Assembly: GCA_017545095.1 (NCBI GenBank) | Contig: JAFYCU010000247.1 | Location: 1-29,394, forward strand | DNA: 29,394 bases | Source: Muribaculaceae bacterium | Lineage (GTDB): Bacteria > Bacteroidota > Bacteroidia > Bacteroidales > Muribaculaceae | Direction: 5' to 3' | Shown: piece after piece, positions 9,251 to 14,777 of the stretch | How positions within the stretch are numbered: position 1 is the first letter of the stretch | Layout: each line of letters opens with the position of its first letter | Notes under the pieces: model-generated | The model's database searches: none | Told to the model about the DNA's origin: nothing | Seen by the model: the letters and a program-made list of their open reading frames with translations, nothing else | Translations under genes and position numbers: made by a program

Positions 9251-9322
9251 GGCGGAGGCTGGATTCGCACCAGCGACCTCAAGCTTATGGAACTTGCGAG
9301 CTACCTACTGCTCTACTCCGCC
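9251..9322 (-). tRNA. tRNA-Met(CAT)-like element with non-canonical loops
   Basis: A full cloverleaf in normal order can be drawn: acceptor GGCGGAG/CTCCGCC (7 of 7 pairs), TA, D-arm GAGC-AGTAGGTA-GCTC, anticodon arm CAAGT-TCCATAA-GCTTG (anticodon CAT at 9289-9287), variable AGGTC, T-arm GCTGG-TGCGAAT-CCAGC. Two near-universal bases are wrong: position 33 is C instead of U, and position 55 is G instead of U. The base after the acceptor is C, and no clean CCA is encoded. It starts 3 bases after the preceding Y RNA and ends 6 bases before an ATG of the Ro60 frame. The variable region and T-stem are nearly identical to those in the two permuted elements upstream. It may be a tRNA mimic or processing signal rather than a translating tRNA. 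Confidence 0.65.
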
Positions 9323-9325
9323 ACG

Positions 9326-9465
9326 AAAAGCAAGGCTACAATCGACAAGACTCATGTGCTCTACCAAAACTGAGCTACATGAAACCTACTGTTTCATGGC
9401 TGGATTTGAACCAGCGACCCTATGACTATAATTGCGAAGCATTTCTTATCTACGGCACTTGCTCT
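9326..9465 (-). ncRNA. Y RNA 4: Ro-binding helix plus tRNA-like module opened in the anticodon arm
   Basis: Basal stem AGAGCAAG (9465-9458) pairs with CTTGCTTT; T9457 is bulged; GC/GC; unpaired CGTA (9454-9451) faces the spacer GATTGTA; inner stem GATAAGA (9450-9444) pairs with TCTTGTC (9350-9344). Inside lies a permuted tRNA. First comes the 3' half: variable GGGTC, T-arm GCTGG-TTCAAAT-CCAGC (9415-9399) and acceptor CATGAAA. Then comes a 7-base linker CAGTAGG, then the 5' half: acceptor TTTCATG (9384-9378), TA, D-arm GCTC-AGTTTTGGTA-GAGC. The anticodon stem is reduced to TCAT/ATGA, which joins the module to the Ro helix. The acceptor stem is thus closed by a loop, and D- and T-loop consensus bases (GG, TTCAA) are kept. 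Ends are inferred from pairing. Confidence 0.8.
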
Positions 9466-9472
9466 GGAAGTT

Positions 9473-9602
9473 GTGAGGCGACAAGCGGTGAGGGTTCTGA
9501 ACTACGCCGGCAGGCCGGCGGCTGGACTCGAACCAGCGACCTTCGGATCCCGAATCCGACGTTCTTACCACTGCGAAGCATTCCTCGACCTACGGCACTC
9601 AC
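9473..9602 (-). ncRNA. Y RNA 3: Ro-binding helix plus tRNA-like module opened in the D-loop, CGG anticodon arm intact
   Basis: Basal stem GTGAG (9602-9598) pairs with CTCAC (9477-9473); T9597 bulged; GC/GC; CGTA (9594-9591) faces spacer GCTTGTC; inner stem GGT(C)GAGG pairs with CCTCACC (9493-9487) with one bulged C. Inside, D-loop sequence AGTGGTAA and D-stem GAAC come first, then anticodon arm TCGGA-TTCGGGA-TCCGA (anticodon CGG, 9552-9550), variable AGGTC, T-arm GCTGG-TTCGAGT-CCAGC and acceptor CGCCGGC. After only two bases (CT) the acceptor 5' strand GCCGGCG (9511-9505), TA and D-stem GTTC follow. All tRNA arms are therefore present, but in circularly permuted order with the break in the D-loop. 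Ends are inferred from pairing. Confidence 0.8.
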
Positions 9603-9617
9603 TGTTTTAACAATCAC

Positions 9618-9743
9618 AAAAAAGGCAATAATGCAACAATTGCAAGAAGAGAAATGGGCACCTTAGCAGGCACGAGCCCTACATGATGTCGCTTGTCGCT
9701 CGTTATCATCGAAGTAACCCCTTGCTACGGCAATTACCGCCTT
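9618..9743 (-). ncRNA. Y RNA 2: Ro-binding helix without tRNA-like module, ends in T-run
   Basis: Basal stem AAGGCGGTAAT (9743-9733) pairs with ATTATTGCCTT (9632-9622), eleven pairs including two G-T; T9732 bulged; GC/GC; CGTA (9729-9726) faces spacer AATTGTT; inner stem GCAAGGGG (9725-9718) pairs with CTTCTTGC (9649-9642). The interior (9650-9717) has a smaller stem ACGAGC/GCTCGT and no tRNA signature. The 3' strand runs into six T (9623-9618), so the basal stem can double as an intrinsic terminator. An AT-rich hairpin, CCTTAT...ATAAGG, overlaps its 5' edge. Confidence 0.78.
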
Positions 9744-9768
9744 ATGGTTTATAACTTTAGATTAATAA

Positions 9769-9891
9769 GGTAGTGGTGCAACTGGCGCAAGGAGACTTTT
9801 GGAATAATCCAATGGTGGTAATCAGAACCCCAAGTTCTGCACCGTTCCAGTTTATGAGACGAAGTAACCCCTCGCTACGGCAACCGCCACC
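9769..9891 (-). ncRNA. Y RNA 1: Ro-binding helix without tRNA-like module
   Basis: Basal stem GGTGGCGGT (9891-9883) pairs with ACCACTACC (9777-9769), with one C-A mismatch and one G-T; T9882 bulged; GC/GC; CGTA (9879-9876) faces spacer GCCAGTT; inner stem GCGAGGGG (9875-9868) pairs with CTCCTTGC (9794-9787). The interior holds two simple hairpins, CAGAAC-TTGGG-GTTCTG and TTGGA-TTAT-TCCAA. The stem may extend a few pairs outward on both sides with one bulge. It is the element nearest the divergent promoter region and probably the first transcribed. Confidence 0.78.
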
Positions 9892-9955
9892 TATATTATC
9901 ACAATCTGTCAAAGAACGCTCTTGTTCGATTTCGGGGTGCAAAATAAGTACAGCA

Positions 9956-9976
9956 CTACGCAACGTATTTGCGTAG
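9956..9976. promoter_or_regulatory. Candidate operator, inverted repeat copy 1
   Basis: CTACGCAA - CGTAT - TTGCGTAG is a perfect 8-bp inverted repeat with a 5-bp spacer, 65 bp upstream of Y RNA 1 in the intergenic region between the divergent units. A near copy lies 69 bp away. It could be bound by the WYL regulator encoded at 11505. Confidence 0.6.
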
Positions 9977-10024
9977 CAAGAAAAAACCGCAAAAAAATCA
10001 TCGAAAATTCGCAAAAAAGTGCCT

Positions 10025-10045
10025 CTACGCAAATAGGTTGCGCAG
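10025..10045. promoter_or_regulatory. Candidate operator, inverted repeat copy 2
   Basis: CTACGCAA - ATAGG - TTGCGCAG has the same left arm and spacer length as copy 1 and a single changed base in the right arm. It ends 7 bp before the -7 box TACCTTTG at 10053, so a bound protein would cover the promoter of the nucleotidyltransferase gene. Confidence 0.6.
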
Positions 10046-10052
10046 AAATCAC

Positions 10053-10060
10053 TACCTTTG
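10053..10060 (+). promoter_or_regulatory. Candidate -7 box of the nucleotidyltransferase-WYL operon
   Basis: TACCTTTG fits TAnnTTTG. No TTTG is found at the usual distance upstream, where the second inverted repeat lies instead. That would suit a regulated, activator-dependent promoter. Confidence 0.5.
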
Positions 10061-10163
10061 CAGCCGAAAACAAAAAAGCCACAACCGAACAGCACACCAC
10101 GATGATGAACGACCTACCTTTTGAAAAGCAAGAAAAGAACGAAACCAACGAAGAGAACCGACA

Positions 10164-11363
10164 ATGACCAACTTTGACATTATCCGCAACGAGGGTCGGT
10201 TGCTGTATGAATATATTCGTGGCAGCCACCTCTATGGACTGAACAACGAGGATTCGGACGTGGACACAAGCGGTGTTTACCTATGCACGACCAACGAACT
10301 GCTCGGATGCTTTGGCTATAAACCGCAGGTGAGCGACAGCCGTCACGACAACACCTGGTATGAGATTGGCGAGCTGATGCGGTTGCTGCTGAAATCCAAT
10401 CCCACGGTGTTGGAGTGCCTGTTTGTGCCCTCCGACATGATTCTGGGGCCGGTGCACCCGTTGATGCAGATGGTTATCGCTCACCGTGAGCAGTTTATCA
10501 GCAAGCAGTGCTTCAACCCATTCGTCGGCTATGCCAAATCGCAAATCGAGAAAGCACGCGGACTGAACAAGAAGATTGTAAACCCGGTCACGCAAAGGCT
10601 TTCACCCTATGATTTCATCTACACCTTCAAGGGGCAAGGCAGCACGAAATTCCGCGACTGGCTAGAAAACCGCCATCTACACCAAACCTATTGCGGACTG
10701 GTGAATGTGCCCAACATGCACGACATCTACGGAGTGTATTACGACTTTGGAGCCCACACCGCCGCCCATGAGCAGTGGAGCAGCGATGCAGCATTCCTGG
10801 CATTTGCCAGCCAACACTTCAACGACCCCGACCTCGCCACCACCAGTCAACGACTGAGCACAATGGCTCCCATTGGCTACCGAGGTGTGATCAATGCCGA
10901 CAGCGACAGCAATGAACTGCGCCTGTCGTCGATCGAGGACAAAAACGCTCGCCCGATTTGCTTCATCGCCTACAACCAAAGCGGCTACTCAACGCATTGC
11001 CGGGTCTATGCCGATTATCAGAAATGGGTGAAGGAACGCAATCCCAAGCGCTATGAATCGAACCTTGACAAGAACTACGATTCCAAGAACATGATGCATT
11101 GCTTCAGACTCATGCACATGGCTTGCGAGATTGCCGAGGGCAAGGGGATGATTCTGCGGCGCACCTGGGACCGGCAGTTCCTGATGGATGTGCGCAACCA
11201 CAAATTTGAATACGATGCAATCATCGAGCGGCTCGAGGAAGAGAAAGAACGTATGAACCAACTGATGGCACAATCCACCATTCGAGACGAAATCGATGCG
11301 GGTTTCGTGAATCAGCTCATGATCGACATCAGAAAAGAGCAGTTGGCCATCGCAAATAAATAA
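10164..11363 (+). CDS. Pol-beta superfamily nucleotidyltransferase (COG3541/YcgL-like)
   Basis: The N-terminus has the nucleotidyltransferase core: RGSHLYGLNNEDSDVD (residues 19-34), that is GS followed by acidic metal ligands D32 and D34, then SGVYLC. The whole 399-aa length, the KGQGSTKFRDWLENR and FIAYNQSGYSTHCRVYADY segments and the acidic helical end resemble the COG3541 family of predicted nucleotidyltransferases. Members are expected to move a nucleotide onto an RNA or protein end, but the substrate here is unknown. Divergent placement from Ro60-rtcB, with shared candidate operators, suggests an RNA end-repair or tagging role; comparative work has linked this enzyme class to RNA-repair loci. 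An 81-codon frame upstream overlaps its ATG but does not look coding. Confidence 0.85.
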   Translation: MTNFDIIRNEGRLLYEYIRGSHLYGLNNEDSDVDTSGVYLCTTNELLGCFGYKPQVSDSRHDNTWYEIGELMRLLLKSNPTVLECLFVPSDMILGPVHPLMQMVIAHREQFISKQCFNPFVGYAKSQIEKARGLNKKIVNPVTQRLSPYDFIYTFKGQGSTKFRDWLENRHLHQTYCGLVNVPNMHDIYGVYYDFGAHTAAHEQWSSDAAFLAFASQHFNDPDLATTSQRLSTMAPIGYRGVINADSDSNELRLSSIEDKNARPICFIAYNQSGYSTHCRVYADYQKWVKERNPKRYESNLDKNYDSKNMMHCFRLMHMACEIAEGKGMILRRTWDRQFLMDVRNHKFEYDAIIERLEEEKERMNQLMAQSTIRDEIDAGFVNQLMIDIRKEQLAIANK

Positions 11364-11504
11364 CCCGATGCACTTTTTAGGCCTGTTTAAACCCCATCAG
11401 TTCAGCAGAACAGAATAGGAGCAAAACGGTTCGCAGCTCGTAGCTCATATGTCTTATTCTACTATCTTATTGTATTCACATCACTCTCTAAAGCATCAAT
11501 AGCC

Positions 11505-12545
11505 ATGCCCGTCAACAAAAACGCCCTTATCCGCTACAAGACCATCGACAACTGCCTGCGAAATCCTTACCGTCGCTGGACGATTGAAGACTTGGTGGAA
11601 GCGTGCTCCGATGCGCTGTATGAGTTCGAAGGCATCCGGCGCGGTGTGTCGTTGCGCACTGTGCAAGGCGACTTGCAGATGATGCGCAGCGACAAACTGG
11701 GCTACAACGCTCCTATCGAGGTGTTTGACCACAAATACTACCGATATACCGACCCGGACTACTCCATCATGAAACTGCCGCTGTCGCACACCGACATCGA
11801 AACGATGACCGAGGCCGTGGACCTGCTGCGGCAGTTTGAGGACTTCGACCACTTCAGCGAGATGACAGACGTGGTGAGCCGCTTGCAAGACAATCTGGCC
11901 GTGGCTCGAGGGAAGAAAAAAATCGTGGACTTTGAGCGCAACAGCAACCTGAAAGGACTGCGGTTTCTGAATCCGCTCTACAACCACATCGCTCGCCGAG
12001 AAACCATCAAAATCAAGTATCAATCGTTCACGGCACTCCGGCCACACAGCTACATCATTTTCCCGCATCTGCTGAAAGAATACCGCAACCGGTGGTTTCT
12101 GTTCTGCACCACTACCAAAGGCATGATCTACAACTTCGCCCTCGACAGAATCGAGAAAATACAAGCGATGAGCAACATACCCTACAAGGACAACCCCGAC
12201 TTCGACCCCGACACCTATTTCAACGACATTGTGGGAGTGACCCGTTTCGGCCAGTCAACCGAGGTCACGTTCTGGACCAGTAAGCATCAGGCAGGCTACA
12301 TAGCCACCAAACCCATTCATCCGTCACAACGCGTTGTGCGTGAGCAAGCCGAGGATGGCAGCATGATTTTCTCGGTGGTGGTCGAGCCCAACTGGGAGTT
12401 TTTCTCGCTGATGCTGGGTTTCGGCCCCGGCGTGCGCATTCTCTCGCCAAACGCAGTGGTCAGGGAGATGCGACGCAAGCTGAACAAAGCCTGTGAATTG
12501 TATGCCACAGCTGCCGCAGCTTTCACATCAAACGACACCCCGTGA
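11505..12545 (+). CDS. WYL-domain transcriptional regulator
   Basis: The 346-aa protein starts with a winged-helix region (RYKTIDNCLRNPYRRWTIED ... GVSLRTVQGDLQMMRS, residues 9-65), the DeoR/YafY-like arrangement. It continues with a WYL domain around residues 160-230 (INYQ-like IKIKYQSF, then RNRWFLFCTTTKGMIYNFAL-DRI, where WFL stands at the usual WYL position). The C-terminal extension (VVVEPNWEFFSLMLGFGPGV) is the WCX-like part. WYL proteins commonly sense a ligand and control defence or stress genes. It follows the nucleotidyltransferase by 141 bases, a stretch with no recognisable gene, and is the obvious candidate regulator of this island, in place of the RtcR-type regulator found with rtcB in Proteobacteria. 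Confidence 0.9.
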   Translation: MPVNKNALIRYKTIDNCLRNPYRRWTIEDLVEACSDALYEFEGIRRGVSLRTVQGDLQMMRSDKLGYNAPIEVFDHKYYRYTDPDYSIMKLPLSHTDIETMTEAVDLLRQFEDFDHFSEMTDVVSRLQDNLAVARGKKKIVDFERNSNLKGLRFLNPLYNHIARRETIKIKYQSFTALRPHSYIIFPHLLKEYRNRWFLFCTTTKGMIYNFALDRIEKIQAMSNIPYKDNPDFDPDTYFNDIVGVTRFGQSTEVTFWTSKHQAGYIATKPIHPSQRVVREQAEDGSMIFSVVVEPNWEFFSLMLGFGPGVRILSPNAVVREMRRKLNKACELYATAAAAFTSNDTP

Positions 12546-12622
12546 GGAACACGCACAACTGTCAACACATATTTGACTAAACGAACATAAAGAGCCAAAA
12601 ATGAGACAACTATCGCGAAGTT

Positions 12623-12651
12623 GCCCCCCCCTATTAAAATTGGGGGCTTTT
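12623..12651 (+). terminator. Intrinsic terminator after the WYL gene
   Basis: GCCCCC and GGGGGC arms enclose an AT-rich loop and are followed by TTTT. It lies about 80 bases after the WYL stop. Confidence 0.6.
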
Positions 12652-12718
12652 AGCTGCTTCCCTAACTCAACTTTCGCAAGTAGATTCTTGTTTGCGTAAG
12701 AGCAGTCGCGCTCGTTGA

Positions 12719-12801
12719 TGGTCGAAGACCACAACAAAGCCACGGCCTTGAATTGGCGAAAACCCCACTGCGTGCAGGTCGGAGACCTGTGCGGCGTGGG
12801 G
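12719..12801. repeat. Palindromic hairpins with GAA and GGA loops
   Basis: TGGTC-GAA-GACCA lies at 12719-12731. A longer hairpin, CCCCAC...GTGGGG, lies at 12763-12801 with core CAGGTC-GGA-GACCTG. No T-run follows. Two more hairpins with a GGA loop occur at 12972-12986 and 13023-13037, so a family of small extragenic palindromes seems to be present. No gene is recognised in 12546-13370. Confidence 0.6.
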
Positions 12802-12921
12802 ATAGCGGTCTCACACAGCGACTGGCCTCGTAGAGGGCCAACAAGCGCAAAATTCGCTCATTACCAAAGCTATGCTACCTGCGAAACTTGAATTCCCTAA
12901 TTTAGGAGAGCTGAAAATGAA

Positions 12922-13194
12922 TCAAAAGTGTGGAACATGGGATTCATACCACTGATAGCGGTAGGCATGATTTGCCCGGAGGGCAATATCTGGATAACCT
13001 CGGGCCACCAATTGGCAGAAATGCCTCTGGAAGAGGCTACTTTGGCCACATCCATTGGCTCTTGGCTCTTGTGTGGCCTCCTACAAAGGCACTGCGGTTG
13101 CTTTTCCAATCCTCTGGGCCACCGCGAGTGGTGACCCTGGGTTACGCAAATTTTGCCCTGCTGGGCAAGAACCGCCAATGTTCCACACTTTTGA
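12922..13194. mobile_element. 273-bp element with 17-bp perfect terminal inverted repeats
   Basis: TCAAAAGTGTGGAACAT at 12922-12938 is repeated in perfect inverse at 13178-13194. The inside is full of strong hairpins: TTGCCC-GGA-GGGCAA, GCCTCT-GGA-AGAGGC and TTGCCC-TGCT-GGGCAA. Both strands carry a frame of about 100 codons, but neither looks like a protein. The build is that of a miniature inverted-repeat element or a structured non-coding repeat. No target-site duplication is clear. Confidence 0.45.
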
Positions 13195-13370
13195 CACACC
13201 ATCTGAGGGGTATGACAAAGTAATTGGCTTTATGTTGTAATAGTTGTTACAATGTTGTTATGTGTTGTTTGACCCACGTAAACAATTGTCCGTCATTGCC
13301 ACTCATTGTCCTTCATTGTTTGATGCTTGTGTCAAACGGCTTGCTTTTTGCGTTTAGTGGGACTATTCTC

Positions 13371-14003
13371 TTAACGACCATGCTGCAAGAATGCTGCGAC
13401 GTTGCTTCGTGCCTGCTGCTCGAGTGTAGCCGGTTCGATGCCGCGAGCTTGGGCCACGGCGGCCACCACTGCGGTGATGTCGATGTCGGCATCGTCGGTC
13501 TCCACGAGCAAGCGGCTGAGCGGTGTGGCGGCCACGGCGTCGGCATTGTGGCGCAGGCCGTAGCTCAGCCAGCAACCGGCATCGAGCAGCGTGCGTGCCA
13601 CGCGCTCATTTCCACGGAACCCATGCACGGCAATGTCCACCCGGTGTGGCCCAGTGCGTCGCCACAAGGTTGCCAGTTGCTGACTGGCACGCACACAGTG
13701 GGCGATAACGGGCTTACGGACCTGCTCGGCGATGGCGATGTGCTGCTCCAGCAAGGCCAACTGCCGGTTGAGCGGCGCACCACGCAGGGTGTCGAGGCCG
13801 GTCTCGCCAATGGCCACCACCTGTGGGTGGGTGGCGAGTGTCTGAATCAGGCGCAGGTCATCGTCGGTGGCCGACGCGGTGTGCCACGGGTGCAGCCCCA
13901 CCGAGTAGAGCTTGCCAGGCTGCGGGTGGAACGCATCAACGTTGCAACTGATGACGGCCTCGCAGGCCACGGGGTTGTGGGTGTGGATGTCGAGGATGGT
14001 CAT
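13371..14003 (-). CDS. tatD: TatD-family metal-dependent hydrolase (DNase-like)
   Basis: From [10 protein letters not shown] the protein has 210 aa, shorter than the usual 255-265. It keeps the metal-binding HTH motif (residues 6-8), SVGLHPWH, the GETGLD motif with the catalytic-site Glu, PVIAHCVRA and VHGFRGN for the other His ligands, and [10 protein letters not shown] with the last Asp. The start overlaps the yidD stop as ATGA. TatD proteins are Mg2+-dependent 3'-5' exonucleases on DNA or RNA. In Bacteroidales this short form is regularly found behind rnpA and yidD. The frame is open upstream to 14069, but that part lies inside yidD. Confidence 0.9.
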   Translation of the reverse strand: MTILDIHTHNPVACEAVISCNVDAFHPQPGKLYSVGLHPWHTASATDDDLRLIQTLATHPQVVAIGETGLDTLRGAPLNRQLALLEQHIAIAEQVRKPVIAHCVRASQQLATLWRRTGPHRVDIAVHGFRGNERVARTLLDAGCWLSYGLRHNADAVAATPLSRLLVETDDADIDITAVVAAVAQARGIEPATLEQQARSNVAAFLQHGR

Positions 14004-14212
14004 GGCACAGGGTCGTAGCCACTGCCACCCCAGGGATTGCAGCGCAGGATGCGCTTGATGGCCAGCCACAGCCCCTTCACCGGGCCGTGCTTGGTGATAG
14101 CCTCAACGGCATACTGGCTGCACGACGGCGTGAAGCGGCACACTGGCGGGAACAGCGGCGAGATGAACCGCTGATAGAAGCGGATGGGCAATATGAGCAG
14201 ACGTGTTATCAA
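14000..14212 (-). CDS. yidD: Membrane protein insertion efficiency factor YidD
   Basis: This 70-aa protein has the complete family pattern: [21 protein letters not shown], then [20 protein letters not shown], then [20 protein letters not shown]. YidD is a small membrane-associated protein that helps YidC insert membrane proteins. It lies 15 bases downstream of rnpA and overlaps tatD by 4 bases. Confidence 0.96.
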   Translation of the reverse strand: MITRLLILPIRFYQRFISPLFPPVCRFTPSCSQYAVEAITKHGPVKGLWLAIKRILRCNPWGGSGYDPVP

Positions 14213-14227
14213 GGATGGGGCAGGGCT

Positions 14228-14644
14228 TTATTCCGGTTTCGGTTCAGTGGTTTCGGCAGGGGCGGCGGTTTTGCTCAACCGCTCCAGCAGACTAATCATT
14301 TTGCGCTCGATGAGCGCATAGTCGGCCACCTCGTTGCCCACATAGATAAAGGCCAGGTCAAGGCTCACGTTGGCCGCTTGCAGCGCATCGTAGAGCAGTG
14401 TGCGGCGGTGCAAGCGGTAGGCCTCGCGCACGCGCCGGCGCAGCAACACGCGCTGCACGGCATGGCGGATGCGCTTTTTGGGAATGGTGATGAGCATCTG
14501 CGCGGGACTCAGCGCATCATAACGCCGTGGCCTCACCATCACGCGCAGTGGATAGGCCATCAGGCTCTTACCCTCGTTGAAGAGGCTCGTCACCGCCGTG
14601 CGGCTGCACAGTTTCTCGCTCTTGTATAACCGTAGTCCTTTCAT
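14228..14644 (-). CDS. rnpA: Ribonuclease P protein component
   Basis: RnpA binds the RNase P RNA and helps it remove 5' leaders from precursor tRNAs. From MKGLRLYKSEKL the product is 138 aa. The family features are the start (LRLYKSEKLCSRTAVTSLFNEG), the PLRVMVRP strand, and the RNA-binding segment KKRIRHAVQRVLLRRRVREA with the arginine-rich core. The upstream extension to 14680 is not family-like. The C-terminal 30 residues are Ala/Pro/Glu-rich and variable. It sits between hemD and yidD, and a terminator separates it from hemD, so it probably has its own promoter. Confidence 0.95.
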   Translation of the reverse strand: MKGLRLYKSEKLCSRTAVTSLFNEGKSLMAYPLRVMVRPRRYDALSPAQMLITIPKKRIRHAVQRVLLRRRVREAYRLHRRTLLYDALQAANVSLDLAFIYVGNEVADYALIERKMISLLERLSKTAAPAETTEPKPE

Positions 14645-14697
14645 CAGTTGGGTTGCAGAGGTTTGCCATGTGAATGGCATTGACCGCGCGAAATTAC

Positions 14698-14732
14698 AAA
14701 AAAATCGGGGAAGACCCTGCTGGTCGCCCCCG
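14698..14732 (-). terminator. Intrinsic terminator after hemD
   Basis: On the minus strand CGGGG and CCCCG enclose an inner GACC/GGTC stem, followed by A and seven T. It lies 45 bases after the hemD stop and before rnpA. Confidence 0.65.
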
Positions 14733-14777
14733 AAATCTTCAAAAATAGTATAATAGCTCTGTTAATCCAGTTCGATT

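Noticed and set aside
9251..9602. Ordinary cluster of three tRNA genes
   Set aside because: Only the 9251-9322 element has normal order; in the other two the acceptor 5' strand lies after the 3' strand, and all share the Ro-type helix or unusual loops.
9602..9711. CRISPR-like array suggested by four spaced copies of TGCCGTAG...CTTCG
   Set aside because: Spacing is irregular, the motif is short, and each copy pairs with its own 3' partner; there are no identical repeats or cas genes.
9922..10167. 81-codon plus-strand frame overlapping the nucleotidyltransferase start
   Set aside because: It covers both candidate operators and the -7 box, has an Asn/Lys/Thr/Glu-rich composition with no motif, and looks like an open leader.
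12930..13223. 97-codon plus frame and 101-codon minus frame
   Set aside because: Both are inside the inverted-repeat element and are explained by its hairpins; no protein-like pattern.
13224..14018. 264-codon plus-strand frame
   Set aside because: Antisense to tatD, whose metal-binding motifs are clear.
14740..14747. TATTTTTG on the minus strand as a promoter of rnpA
   Set aside because: It lies upstream of the hemD terminator, which would stop transcripts starting there; likely chance.
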